From positions 1 to 61,450 of the forward strand of contig NZ_NFLJ01000013.1 of the NCBI RefSeq assembly GCF_002160865.1: a DNA stretch of 61,450 nt, in the 5' to 3' direction. The notes beneath the pieces are model-generated. The model ran no database searches and was not told the origin of the DNA. It was given only the letters and a program-made list of their open reading frames with translations. Shown here in pieces: positions 45,745 to 55,206 of this stretch; positions within the stretch are counted from its first letter, which is position 1, and every line of letters starts with the position of its first letter. The position numbers and the translations under genes are program-made. The DNA comes from Massiliimicrobium timonense. GTDB lineage: Bacteria > Bacillota_I > Bacilli_A > Erysipelotrichales > Coprobacillaceae.

Positions 45745-46173
45745 ATGGATTATCGTAAATATGCTAGAAAATTAATAGGTTATATGATAGAAAATGAACA
45801 GGCATTTAAGTTTTGTCATCGTGATATCAGTGAAATTGCCAGAGGGGAATGTGCAGTTCTTATTTATTTGATGGATGGTGATGGAGTCAATGCTTCCGAG
45901 ATTAGTCAGCGTTTTGATATTAATACGTCAAGAGTTGCAGCAGTGCTTAATACATTATCTAAAAAAGGTTATATCCAAAGGATAGTCGATCCATTAGATA
46001 AAAGAAAAATAAAGGTGTTTATTACGGATAAAGGGAAAGCATTTGCTAGAGAAAAACAAAAAGAAATTGAAGCCTATTTTGGTCATCTTTTAGAATGTTT
46101 AGGAGAAGAAGATACTAAAGAATATTTACGTTTATCGTTAAAGATTAATCAAATTATTAAAGATTTGAAGTAA
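45745..46173 (+). CDS. MarR-family transcriptional regulator
   Basis: A 142-residue winged-helix regulator: GVNASEISQRFDINTSRVAA is the recognition helix region and KKGYIQRIVDPLDKRKIKVF the wing with the MarR DxRD-like motif (here DPLDKR). It lies 81 bases upstream of the activase gene in the same direction and 150 bases from the divergent abgA-like gene, so either may be its target. GTGAGG precedes ATG 45745. Confidence 0.88.
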   Translation: MDYRKYARKLIGYMIENEQAFKFCHRDISEIARGECAVLIYLMDGDGVNASEISQRFDINTSRVAAVLNTLSKKGYIQRIVDPLDKRKIKVFITDKGKAFAREKQKEIEAYFGHLLECLGEEDTKEYLRLSLKINQIIKDLK

Positions 46174-46254
46174 AGCATATCAATTGAAGATAATGTCGAA
46201 ATAAGATAAGATTAAAAATTATAGATAAGTTGTAATGTTTAAAGGAGAAGTGTT

Positions 46255-49200
46255 ATGAGTCAATATTATTTAGGAATTGATGTGGGATCTACAACAGTTA
46301 AAGCTTATTTAACAGATGAAAAGGATGTCTGTTTATTTTCACGTTATGTCAGACATAACTCAGATGTCAGAAATACAATACTTACATTATTAGAAGAAAT
46401 TCATCAAGAATATCCAGGAATCAATATTTATCCAGTTATTACAGGATCAGGAGGATTGTCAATTTCTCAATCATTGAATGTCAAATTTGTACAGGAAGTG
46501 ATTGCATGTACCAAAACAATAGAAACTTATATTCCACAAACAGATGTTGCCATTGAATTAGGTGGAGAAGATGCGAAAATTACATACTTTGAAGGTTCGT
46601 TAGAACAACGTATGAATGGAACTTGTGCCGGTGGAACAGGTGCATTTATTGATCAGATGGCCACTTTATTACAGACTGATGCTTCAGGATTGAATGAATT
46701 AGCCAAAAATCATCAGCGTATTTATCCAATTGCTTCTCGTTGTGGGGTTTTTGCGAAAACTGATGTTCAGCCTTTAATCAATGAAGGCGCAAGAAAAGAA
46801 GATATAGCGGCTTCTATTTTTCAGGCAGTTGTGAATCAGACTATCAGTGGGTTAGCCTGTGGAAAACCGATTAAAGGAAAAGTGGCTTTTTTAGGAGGAC
46901 CTTTATACTTCTTAAGTGAACTAAGACAACGTTTTATTGAAACATTAGAGCTTCAAGATGATGATATTATTTTCCCAGATAATTCCCAATTGTTTGTAGC
47001 TATGGGAGCTGCATTAAATGCAAAAGATGTTGAAGAATCACTTTCATTAGAAAAATTGATTCATGATTTAAAAGTTTTAAAAGATAATGGAACAGAAGCA
47101 GCTCATACATTAGAACCTTTATTTCATAATGAAGATGAATTAAGAGGATTTAGAGATCGTCATCTTCAAGCAATGACAAAGAAAAGAAATCTAAAAAAAT
47201 ATCAAGGCAATATTTATGTTGGTATTGATGTTGGTTCAACAACATCTAAAGTTGTATTAATTGATGATGAAGGATCAATATTATATTCTTTCTACAATTC
47301 TAACGAAGGAAATCCTTTAGATTTAATTATTAGAATTATGAAGGAAATCTATGATTTAATTCCTGAAGGATGTCATATTCAAAAAACTGGTGTCACTGGA
47401 TATGGTGAAGCTTTAATTAAAGCAGCATTAAAAGTGGATTATGGTGAAGTAGAAACAATTGCTCATTACACAGCAGCTAAACACTTTGAACCTGATGTTG
47501 ACTTTATTTTAGATATTGGTGGACAGGATATGAAGGCTATCACCATTAAGGATGAAGTCATTCAAGATATTACATTGAATGAAGCATGTTCATCTGGATG
47601 TGGGTCTTTCCTTGAAACATTTGCTCATTCTTTAGGATATGAAATTGATGAATTTGCCGAGATGGCATTGATGTCAAAACATCCACTTGATTTAGGAAGT
47701 CGTTGTACAGTTTTCATGAATTCAAAAGTGAAACAGGCTCAAAAAGAAGGTGCATCTTTAGCAGATATTTCAGCAGGATTATCATATTCCGTTATTAAGA
47801 ATGCCTTATATAAAGTTATTAAGTTAAGAAGTAAAGACCAAATCGGTAAAAATGTTGTTGTACAAGGTGGAACATTCTATAATGAAGCCGTTTTACGTGC
47901 TTTTGAAAAAGAAGCAGGTATTGAAGTCATTAGACCTGATATTGCAGGATTGATGGGTGCTTATGGAATGGCAACAATTGCGAAAGAAAAAGATGATGGC
48001 AAAGGGACAACTTTATTAACACGTGAAGAATTAGAACATTTAACATATCAAAATAGTATGAAAAATTGTGGTAAATGTACAAATAACTGTATGTTGACAA
48101 TTACTTCATTTAATGATGGAAGAGAGTTTATTAGTGGAAATAGATGTGAAAGAGGAGCTAATTTACCATTAAAATCTAAATCATTACCAAACTTATTTGA
48201 TTATAAATATCGTCGTGTTTTCAATTATCGTTCTTTACCAATTGAAGATGCTCCTAGAGGTATTGTTGGTATCCCTAGAGCTTTAAATATGTATGAAAAC
48301 TATCCTTTCTGGCATACTTTCTTTACAGAATTGAAATTTAGAGTTGTTTTATCATCTCGTTCATCTAAAGCCATCTATGAAAAAGGAATTGAATCTATTC
48401 CAAGTGAAAGTGCTTGTTATCCTGCTAAAATTACACATGGACATATTGAAAATCTGATTGCTAGAGGAGTGCCTTTTATCTTCTATCCATCAGTCGCTTA
48501 TGAAAGAATGGAAAATGAAAATGCCGGAAATCATTACAATTGTCCTGTGGTGGCTTCTTATCCAGAAGTCATTAGAAATAATGTTGATAATCTTGAGCAG
48601 AAAAATATAAAATTTAAAAATCCATTTATTTCTTTAAATAATAAGAAAACATTATTCAATGTTTTAAAAGAAGAATTAAGTGAATTTCATATTACAGATC
48701 AGGAATTACATCATGCCATTGATAAGGCGTATGAAGAATTGGATCACTGTCAGCAGGATATTCGTGCAGAAGGAAAACGTGCCATGGAATATATGCGTGA
48801 AAACCATATGCAAGGTATTGTTTTGGCAGGTCGTCCTTATCATGTGGATCCTGAAATTAATCATGGAATTCCAGATTTAATTACGAGTGAAGGATTTGTT
48901 GTCTTAAGTGAGGATAGTGTTTGTTATTTAGATGAAGAACATTTAAAATTACGTGTTGTTGATCAATGGACTTATCACTCTCGTTTATATAAAGCCGCAT
49001 CTTTTGTATCATCACAAAAAGATTTACAGTTGATTCAATTAACATCATTTGGTTGTGGTTTGGATGCTGTTACAGCTGATCAGGTAGCTGAAATTTTAAA
49101 AGCAAGAAATAAAATATATACTTTAATTAAAATTGATGAAGGAAGCAATTTAGGAGCTATTCGTATCCGTATTCGTTCTTTAAAAGCTACAATTGAAAAG

Positions 49201-50475
49201 AAAGAAGATATTATTGATTTATCTAAGAAGTATGAACAGGTGAAAGTACCTTTTACAAAACAGATGAAAGAAGATCGTTATACAATTCTTTGTCCACAGA
49301 TGTCACCGATTCATTTCCAGTTTGTTGAAACCGCAATGAATTCGGAAGGCTATAACTTTGAAGTGTTGCCTTCAGTTGATAAAGATGCAGTAGAACAGGG
49401 ATTAAAATATGTCAACAATGATGCATGTTATCCAAGTATTTTGGTTGTAGGACAAATGATGAATGCTTTAAATAGTGGAAAATATGATTTGAATAAAGTG
49501 GCGTTGATTATCTCTCAAACAGGTGGAGGATGTCGTGCAACGAACTATATTGCATTTATCAGAAAAGCTCTTAAAGATGCAGATATGGAACAAATTCCAG
49601 TTATCTCTGCAAACTTATCTGGATTAGAAAGTAATCCTGGATTTAAGATTACATATAAGATTGCTAAAAAAGTAATCATTGGTGCTATGTATGGGGACTT
49701 ATTTATGCGCGTTCTTTATCGTGTACGTCCTTATGAAAAAGTCAAAGGTTCAGCCAATAAACTTTATGAATCATGGGTTGCAAAATGTCAGGAAAATGTG
49801 AAAAATGGTAGTATGAAAGAATTTAAAAAGAATGTTTATCAAATTGTCAAAGACTTTGATGAATTGCCATTATTAGATATTAAAAAACCAAGAGTTGGAT
49901 TGGTTGGAGAAATCTTAGTTAAATTCCATCCTACTGCCAATAATGAAATTGTGAAAATCATTGAATCAGAAGGTGGAGAAGCCGTTATGCCTGATTTAAT
50001 TGATTTCTTCCAGTATTGTTTCTATAACACTTGGTATGAACATGAACATTTTGATGCTTCACAATCTTCAGTATGGTTATGTAATTTTGCCATCTGGTTT
50101 GTTGATTTCTTAAGAAAAGATATGATTAAGGCATTAAGAGATTCAAAACGTTTTGATCCACCAACACCTATTGATCAAATTGCGAAAAAAGCAAGTGAAG
50201 TTGTCTCTATTGGAAATCAGACAGGTGAAGGATGGTTCTTAACTGGAGAAATGATTGAATTAATTGAAGAAGGTGCACCAAATATTGTGTGTATGCAGCC
50301 ATTTGCCTGCTTACCAAATCATGTAACAGGTAAAGGTGTTATTAAAGCCTTACGTAAAAAATATCCACAAAGTAACATTGTGGCTGTGGATTATGATCCA
50401 GGTGCGAGTGAAGTTAACCAATTAAATAGAATTAAGTTGATGCTTTCAACTGCATTTAAGAATATGAAGTCGTAA
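46255..50475 (+). CDS. Giant 2-hydroxyacyl-CoA dehydratase activase-related protein
   Basis: A 1406-residue protein joining the parts that are separate in HgdC-HgdAB systems. Two ASKHA ATPase domains (about 1-285, LGIDVGSTTVKA; about 320-580, VGIDVGSTTSKV) each retain the cluster cysteines: CAGGTGAFIDQ with SRCGVFAK, and CSSGCGSFLE with SRCTVFMN. A Cys knot CGKCTNNC (about 603) leads to a DUF2229-like region, and the last 400 residues resemble dehydratase D components with ITQ-like cysteine blocks (NDACYPSILV; TGGGCRATNY). ATP-driven low-potential electron transfer is the family chemistry; the acceptor is unknown. AAAGGAG precedes ATG 46255. Confidence 0.9.
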   Translation: MSQYYLGIDVGSTTVKAYLTDEKDVCLFSRYVRHNSDVRNTILTLLEEIHQEYPGINIYPVITGSGGLSISQSLNVKFVQEVIACTKTIETYIPQTDVAIELGGEDAKITYFEGSLEQRMNGTCAGGTGAFIDQMATLLQTDASGLNELAKNHQRIYPIASRCGVFAKTDVQPLINEGARKEDIAASIFQAVVNQTISGLACGKPIKGKVAFLGGPLYFLSELRQRFIETLELQDDDIIFPDNSQLFVAMGAALNAKDVEESLSLEKLIHDLKVLKDNGTEAAHTLEPLFHNEDELRGFRDRHLQAMTKKRNLKKYQGNIYVGIDVGSTTSKVVLIDDEGSILYSFYNSNEGNPLDLIIRIMKEIYDLIPEGCHIQKTGVTGYGEALIKAALKVDYGEVETIAHYTAAKHFEPDVDFILDIGGQDMKAITIKDEVIQDITLNEACSSGCGSFLETFAHSLGYEIDEFAEMALMSKHPLDLGSRCTVFMNSKVKQAQKEGASLADISAGLSYSVIKNALYKVIKLRSKDQIGKNVVVQGGTFYNEAVLRAFEKEAGIEVIRPDIAGLMGAYGMATIAKEKDDGKGTTLLTREELEHLTYQNSMKNCGKCTNNCMLTITSFNDGREFISGNRCERGANLPLKSKSLPNLFDYKYRRVFNYRSLPIEDAPRGIVGIPRALNMYENYPFWHTFFTELKFRVVLSSRSSKAIYEKGIESIPSESACYPAKITHGHIENLIARGVPFIFYPSVAYERMENENAGNHYNCPVVASYPEVIRNNVDNLEQKNIKFKNPFISLNNKKTLFNVLKEELSEFHITDQELHHAIDKAYEELDHCQQDIRAEGKRAMEYMRENHMQGIVLAGRPYHVDPEINHGIPDLITSEGFVVLSEDSVCYLDEEHLKLRVVDQWTYHSRLYKAASFVSSQKDLQLIQLTSFGCGLDAVTADQVAEILKARNKIYTLIKIDEGSNLGAIRIRIRSLKATIEKKEDIIDLSKKYEQVKVPFTKQMKEDRYTILCPQMSPIHFQFVETAMNSEGYNFEVLPSVDKDAVEQGLKYVNNDACYPSILVVGQMMNALNSGKYDLNKVALIISQTGGGCRATNYIAFIRKALKDADMEQIPVISANLSGLESNPGFKITYKIAKKVIIGAMYGDLFMRVLYRVRPYEKVKGSANKLYESWVAKCQENVKNGSMKEFKKNVYQIVKDFDELPLLDIKKPRVGLVGEILVKFHPTANNEIVKIIESEGGEAVMPDLIDFFQYCFYNTWYEHEHFDASQSSVWLCNFAIWFVDFLRKDMIKALRDSKRFDPPTPIDQIAKKASEVVSIGNQTGEGWFLTGEMIELIEEGAPNIVCMQPFACLPNHVTGKGVIKALRKKYPQSNIVAVDYDPGASEVNQLNRIKLMLSTAFKNMKS

Positions 50476-50491
50476 TTCATATTCTTTTTTT
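50458..50491 (+). terminator. Rho-independent terminator overlapping the activase stop
   Basis: Perfect 11-bp stem AAGAATATGAA/TTCATATTCTT; the TAA stop codon lies in the loop; T run follows. Confidence 0.9.
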
Positions 50492-50640
50492 CGTCAAAAT
50501 TCAAATGATATCTATGTTATTATTTAGGATATAAATAAAAAAACTCTATATTTTAAGGATATAAAGATATAGATAATTAAAGAATTCACATAAGAGTCAC
50601 ATCTAAGATATAAAATGTATTTAAGTGAGGTGTTTTGCTT

Positions 50641-51762
50641 ATGATAGAATTTCAAAATGTTTACAAGTCATTTAAAGATAAACATGTATTGGAAGATATC
50701 AATTTTACAGTGAATGATGGTGAATTTGTTTGTTTGATTGGACCCAGTGGGTGTGGAAAAACGACTGCTTTAAAGATGATTAATCGGTTGATTAAACCAA
50801 GCCAGGGGACAATTTATGTAAATGGAAAGGATATTAGTGAGGAAAATGAAATTGAATTAAGACGTAATATTGGTTATGTTATTCAACAAACAGGATTATT
50901 TCCTCATATGACAGTGAAAGAAAATATTGAACTGATTCCAAAGTTAAAAAATAAAAATGATAAACATCTTTTGGAAAAAGTGAAAGATGTTTTAAATATG
51001 GTTGGTTTAGATCCAGATGAATATTTAGATAAGTATCCTGTTCAGATGAGTGGTGGTCAACAACAACGTGTAGGTGTTGCAAGAGCTTTTGCAAGTGAAC
51101 CAGATATTATTTTAATGGATGAACCTTTTAGTGCGTTAGATCCTATTACGAGAAATCAATTACAGGATGAACTGTTGACATTACAAAATAGTGTTCAAAA
51201 GACGATTGTGTTTGTGACACATGATATGGCAGAAGCTATCAAATTAGCAGATCGTATATGTATTATGAGTGGTGGAAAGATTCAACAGTACGATACACCA
51301 GAACAAATCTTAAAACATCCTGCCAATGACTTTGTTTTAAACTTTGTTGGGAAAAAGCGTATCTGGGATTCACCAGAATTAATCAAAGCAGCAGACATTA
51401 TGATAGATCGACCAATTACCTGTTATGATCGTTTAAAATGTGTAAAAGCTTTAAATATGATGTTTAATTCAAGCGTTGATAGTTTGATGGTAATAGATCG
51501 TCAGGGACATTTTAAAGGTGTTATTCATGCGGCTGATGCAGCTGATGAAAAAAATAAAGATGAAATTGTGGGTCATGTTATGCAAAAGGAATGTATCACA
51601 GTTTCTTCACAGGAATCAATCGTTGATGTTTTAAATATCACCAAAGAGAAGAATATGTATACAATTCCTGTTGTAGATGATGGGATCTTAAAAGGTTTAA
51701 TTACCAAGAGTACCCTGGTTACAACGCTTTCTAAAAAATATGATGAAAGTGAGGGAGAATAA
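50641..51762 (+). CDS. opuCA: Glycine betaine/carnitine/choline ABC importer ATPase (OpuCA-like)
   Basis: A 373-residue ATPase of the osmolyte importer. Walker A GPSGCGKTT, signature MSGGQQQR, Walker B IILMDEPFSALD. The C-terminus carries two CBS domains (about 265-370), the module that senses ionic strength or nucleotides in OpuA/OpuC transporters. ATG 50641 follows GTGAGG at nine bases; the in-frame TTG 50635 is too near it. Its stop overlaps the next start by one base. Confidence 0.93.
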   Translation: MIEFQNVYKSFKDKHVLEDINFTVNDGEFVCLIGPSGCGKTTALKMINRLIKPSQGTIYVNGKDISEENEIELRRNIGYVIQQTGLFPHMTVKENIELIPKLKNKNDKHLLEKVKDVLNMVGLDPDEYLDKYPVQMSGGQQQRVGVARAFASEPDIILMDEPFSALDPITRNQLQDELLTLQNSVQKTIVFVTHDMAEAIKLADRICIMSGGKIQQYDTPEQILKHPANDFVLNFVGKKRIWDSPELIKAADIMIDRPITCYDRLKCVKALNMMFNSSVDSLMVIDRQGHFKGVIHAADAADEKNKDEIVGHVMQKECITVSSQESIVDVLNITKEKNMYTIPVVDDGILKGLITKSTLVTTLSKKYDESEGE

Positions 51763-53327
51763 TGCAGGCATTTATAGATTATTGTTCCCAAAACTATATG
51801 CAGATTTTTGATTTATTAATAGGTCATGTTCAATTGACTGTTATGGCTATTTTGATTGCGATTATTATAGGTGTCCCTTTAGGTATTTTTATTACTTATT
51901 TTAAGCCATCTAAAAAACCAATTATGGCATTAGCAAATATTATTCAGGCGATTCCATCAATGGCCTTATTAGGTTTTATGATTCCTCTTTTAGGCATTGG
52001 AACAAAACCAGCCATTGTCATGGTGATACTTTACTCTTTATTACCTATTATTAAAAATACAGTCACAGGACTGGACAATATTAACGGAGAAACTTTAGAA
52101 GCAGCTAAAGGTATTGGTTTAAATAAATTTCAGGTTTTATATAAAGTTCAGATTCCATTAGCTGCACCTGTTATCATGGCTGGTGTCAGAGTCAGTGCAG
52201 TTAGTTCGGTTGGTTTGATGACTTTGGCAGCTTTTATTGGCGCTGATGGTTTAGGATATTTGGTTTATGCGGGTATTCGAACGGTCAATAATGCTCAAAT
52301 CTTAGCTGGAGCTATACCTGCCTGCTTACTGGCATTACTTATAGATTATATATTTTCTATTTTAGAGAGATTAGTCACACCAAAGAGTTTCCAATTATCA
52401 AAACCAAGATCCAAAATGAAAGGTATATTGGATAAAGTTGTCATTGTTATTTCATGTCTTGCTTTAGCAGCCAGCTTTGTTTATACAGGCTTAGCAAAGA
52501 CAAATGGCAGTCAAGTCATTAGAATTGGAAGCATGGATTTTACTGAACAAGAGATTTTAAATTATATGTTGAAGTATTATATTGAAGGGAATACAGACAT
52601 AGATGTGGAACAGTCATTATCTCTAGGTTCAAGTTCTATTGTCTTAGATGCTGTGCGTACGGGATCCATTGATATGTATGTAGAATATAGAGGAACAATT
52701 TATGGTAATGTCTTAGGAAATGAACCTAATGGAAATGTTGATGAAGTCTATAACACTGTCAAAGAACAGATGAAAGAACAATATGATTTAAATGTTTTAG
52801 ATTCTCTAGGCTTCAACAATACTTATACACTTGCGATTAGAAAAGATACAGCTGAGCAGTATCATATCAAAACAATAAGTGATTTATGTAAAGTTTCTCA
52901 ACAACTCACATTTTCACCAACATTAATGTTTATGGAAAGAGAAGATTGCTGGGTAGGATTACAAAAAGCATATCCTATTCATTTCAAACAGACTGTTCCT
53001 ATTGATGGAGCACCACGTTATACAGCATTAATGAACAATGAATGTGATGTCATTGATGCTTATTCAACTGATGGACTATTAAAGAAGTTTGATTTACAGG
53101 TTTTAGAAGATGATAAAAATTTCTTCCTGCCATATCATGCGATACCGATTGTCAATAATACTATTGTTGATGAATATCCAGAAGTTGTTGATTTGATTAA
53201 TCAGTTACAGAATTATTTAAATGATGATGTTATGGTAGAATTGAATTATCAAGTTGATGAATTAAATAAGAAAACAAGTGATGTTGCAAAACAGTTTTTA
53301 ATTGAAAATAAATTAATTAATGAGTAG
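51762..53327 (+). CDS. opuCB: Fused permease and substrate-binding protein of the osmolyte importer (OpuCB-OpuCC)
   Basis: A 521-residue fusion. The N-terminal permease (about 15-210) has the ProW-type EAA loop GLDNINGETLEAAKGIGLNK and IQAIPSMALLGFMIPLLGIG. A helix near 225-245 leads to an extracellular OpuAC-like binding domain from about 255, starting IRIGSMDFTEQEILNYML, with aromatic residues for a quaternary amine. With OpuCA this gives a complete two-gene importer of glycine betaine, carnitine or choline; which one is not readable. A palindromic terminator follows. Confidence 0.92.
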   Translation: MQAFIDYCSQNYMQIFDLLIGHVQLTVMAILIAIIIGVPLGIFITYFKPSKKPIMALANIIQAIPSMALLGFMIPLLGIGTKPAIVMVILYSLLPIIKNTVTGLDNINGETLEAAKGIGLNKFQVLYKVQIPLAAPVIMAGVRVSAVSSVGLMTLAAFIGADGLGYLVYAGIRTVNNAQILAGAIPACLLALLIDYIFSILERLVTPKSFQLSKPRSKMKGILDKVVIVISCLALAASFVYTGLAKTNGSQVIRIGSMDFTEQEILNYMLKYYIEGNTDIDVEQSLSLGSSSIVLDAVRTGSIDMYVEYRGTIYGNVLGNEPNGNVDEVYNTVKEQMKEQYDLNVLDSLGFNNTYTLAIRKDTAEQYHIKTISDLCKVSQQLTFSPTLMFMEREDCWVGLQKAYPIHFKQTVPIDGAPRYTALMNNECDVIDAYSTDGLLKKFDLQVLEDDKNFFLPYHAIPIVNNTIVDEYPEVVDLINQLQNYLNDDVMVELNYQVDELNKKTSDVAKQFLIENKLINE

Positions 53328-53347
53328 GAATTCCTACTCATTTTCTT
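53321..53347 (+). terminator. Terminator formed by a 22-bp perfect palindrome
   Basis: ATGAGTAGGAATTCCTACTCAT (53321-53342 reads the same on both strands) overlaps the stop codon of the importer gene and precedes a T-rich run. Confidence 0.75.
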
Positions 53348-53390
53348 GAAGAATTCATATTTTTTCAGTACAATAAGCCAGTATGAAAGG

Positions 53391-54377
53391 ATGATGGTTT
53401 TGAAAAAAAGATGGTTTATTATCACTTTTATTGTTGTTTCTATTCTTTTAAGTGCTGGATATGGAGTAGGGAGTTATTTTGTAAATTATGCATTATCGCC
53501 AAGTAGTTCTTCTGATCAAAGAGAAATAGATGAAAGTGATGAAGTTCAACTCAGTGATTCTGTTCAAAAACAGATTGATCAAAATCAAGAAAAAGAAATG
53601 GTGAAAGGGATTGATTTTGAAAGTCAAACGAAACCTATGATTGTGAGTAGTGATGATTCACTAAATTTAAAAGGTAAATATTTAGATCATGAAAATACAC
53701 ACCAATGGGTCATTTTGATTCATGGTTATAAATCAAGTAATGAAAATATGATGTCTTATGGGGCAACTTATTATGAACATGGATATAATGTTGTCTTACC
53801 AGATAATCGTGCTCATGGGAAAAGTGATGGAGAATATATTGGTATGGGTTGGCTAGATAAAGATGATATCGCCTGTTGGGTTAACTGGATTATTGAAAAA
53901 GATAATCAAGCTCAAATTATTTTACATGGTGTTTCAATGGGTGGAGCAACAGTGATGATGGCTTCAGGAGATCATTTACCACATGTGGTTGGATATATTG
54001 AAGATTGTGGTTATACAAGTGTGTGGGATATTTTTGCTAGTGAACTGGATAAGCGTTTTTCTTTACCAACATTTCCAGTATTAGATATTTCCAATTTTAT
54101 GGCACAAATAAGAGCAGGATATGATTTTAAAGAGGCTTCGAGTTTAGAACAGGTTAAAAAAGCGAATGCACCAATGTTATTTATTCATGGGGGTAAAGAT
54201 GATTTTGTGCCTGTAGATATGGTTTATGAAGTCTATGATGCTTGTCCTACGACGAAAGAGCTTTATATTGTAAAAGAAGCTGGTCATGCTCAAGCAAAAG
54301 ACTATGATGTTGAAGACTATTGGAATAAAGTGTTTGATTTTATTGATCAAAACATTTGGAAAGATGGAACATTATGA
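53391..54377 (+). CDS. Membrane-anchored alpha/beta hydrolase, paralogue of 4223-5149
   Basis: A serine hydrolase of about 328 residues with an N-terminal signal anchor (WFIITFIVVSILLSAGYGVG) and an acidic linker (about 45-75). The core has LIHGYKSSNENM, LPDNRAHGKSDGEYIG, nucleophile elbow HGVSMGGATVMM, GGKDDFVP and EAGHAQAKD. Start choice is uncertain: AAAGG abuts ATG 53391, while TTG 53400 has an 8-base spacing; the paralogue has the same layout. The acetyltransferase gene overlaps its end by four bases. Substrate unknown. Confidence 0.85.
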   Translation: MMVLKKRWFIITFIVVSILLSAGYGVGSYFVNYALSPSSSSDQREIDESDEVQLSDSVQKQIDQNQEKEMVKGIDFESQTKPMIVSSDDSLNLKGKYLDHENTHQWVILIHGYKSSNENMMSYGATYYEHGYNVVLPDNRAHGKSDGEYIGMGWLDKDDIACWVNWIIEKDNQAQIILHGVSMGGATVMMASGDHLPHVVGYIEDCGYTSVWDIFASELDKRFSLPTFPVLDISNFMAQIRAGYDFKEASSLEQVKKANAPMLFIHGGKDDFVPVDMVYEVYDACPTTKELYIVKEAGHAQAKDYDVEDYWNKVFDFIDQNIWKDGTL

Positions 54378-55180
54378 GTGAAGCAAGTGTTATTCAAAAG
54401 AGTATAAGACCACAAACTAAAGATACTTTGAAAGAAGATTTTCAAAAGATAGGAATACAAAAAGGAGATATTGTTTTAGTGCATTCGTCCATGTCACAAA
54501 TAGGATGGATTGCTGGACGAGAAATAGCTGTGATTGAAGCATTAATTGAAACAGTGGGAGAAGAAGGAACAATTGTTATGCCAAGCTTTAGTGGAGAAAA
54601 CAGTCAGCCAGAATTGTGGCAAAATCCTCCTGTTCCAGCCGATTGGATATCTGTGATTAAAGATTATATGCCTCCTTTTGAATGTGATAAAACACCAACA
54701 AGAGAAATGGGAAAGATTGCGGAAGCCTTTTGGCATTATCCTCAAGTTTTGCGTTCCTATCATCCAGAAGTATCATTTAGTGCTAGAGGAAAAATGGCAA
54801 ACATGATTGTTGAAAAACATCCATTATCACCAGGATTTGGCAAAGATTCACCTTTACAAAGATTATATGACTTGAATGCACATGTTTTACTATTAGGAGT
54901 CAGCTATGAGCATTGTACTTGTATGCATTTAGCTGAAGTTTGGCAAGAGTGTCCTCAATGGTATACCAATGGGGCAGCCATCATTGAAAATGGCAAACGT
55001 GTGTGGAAAGAGTTTTTAGAGATTGCTTATGATGATAGTGATTTTTTGGATATAGGTCAGGCTTATGAAAGCCAATATCATATCGAAGCTGGAACTGTGG
55101 GTTTAGCAAAAACGAGGTATTTAGAAATAAAACCTCTTTGTGATTTTGCATATGAATGGATCAAAGTAAATAGACTATAA
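54374..55180 (+). CDS. AAC(3)-family N-acetyltransferase homologue
   Basis: A 268-residue protein of the aminoglycoside 3-N-acetyltransferase (Antibiotic_NAT) fold, using acetyl-CoA. KGDIVLVHSSMSQIGWIAG, VMPSFSGENSQPELW, MGKIAEAFWHYPQVLRSYHP and CTCMHLAEVW match conserved blocks, the last with the catalytic His. Chromosomal homologues also act on other amines or in antibiotic biosynthesis, so resistance should not be assumed. ATG 54374 overlaps the hydrolase stop; the longer in-frame TTG start is unlikely. Confidence 0.88.
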   Translation: MSEASVIQKSIRPQTKDTLKEDFQKIGIQKGDIVLVHSSMSQIGWIAGREIAVIEALIETVGEEGTIVMPSFSGENSQPELWQNPPVPADWISVIKDYMPPFECDKTPTREMGKIAEAFWHYPQVLRSYHPEVSFSARGKMANMIVEKHPLSPGFGKDSPLQRLYDLNAHVLLLGVSYEHCTCMHLAEVWQECPQWYTNGAAIIENGKRVWKEFLEIAYDDSDFLDIGQAYESQYHIEAGTVGLAKTRYLEIKPLCDFAYEWIKVNRL

Positions 55181-55206
55181 AAAGGACAAAATTTTTGTCC
55201 TTTTTA
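55179..55206. terminator. Bidirectional terminator between convergent genes
   Basis: AAAAAGGACAAA/TTTGTCCTTTTT perfect stem with a three-base loop; A and T runs make it work on both strands. Confidence 0.9.

Noticed and set aside
54374-55180. Acquired aminoglycoside resistance gene
   Set aside because: The AAC(3)-like gene has host codon use and overlaps a host hydrolase gene; family membership alone does not show resistance.
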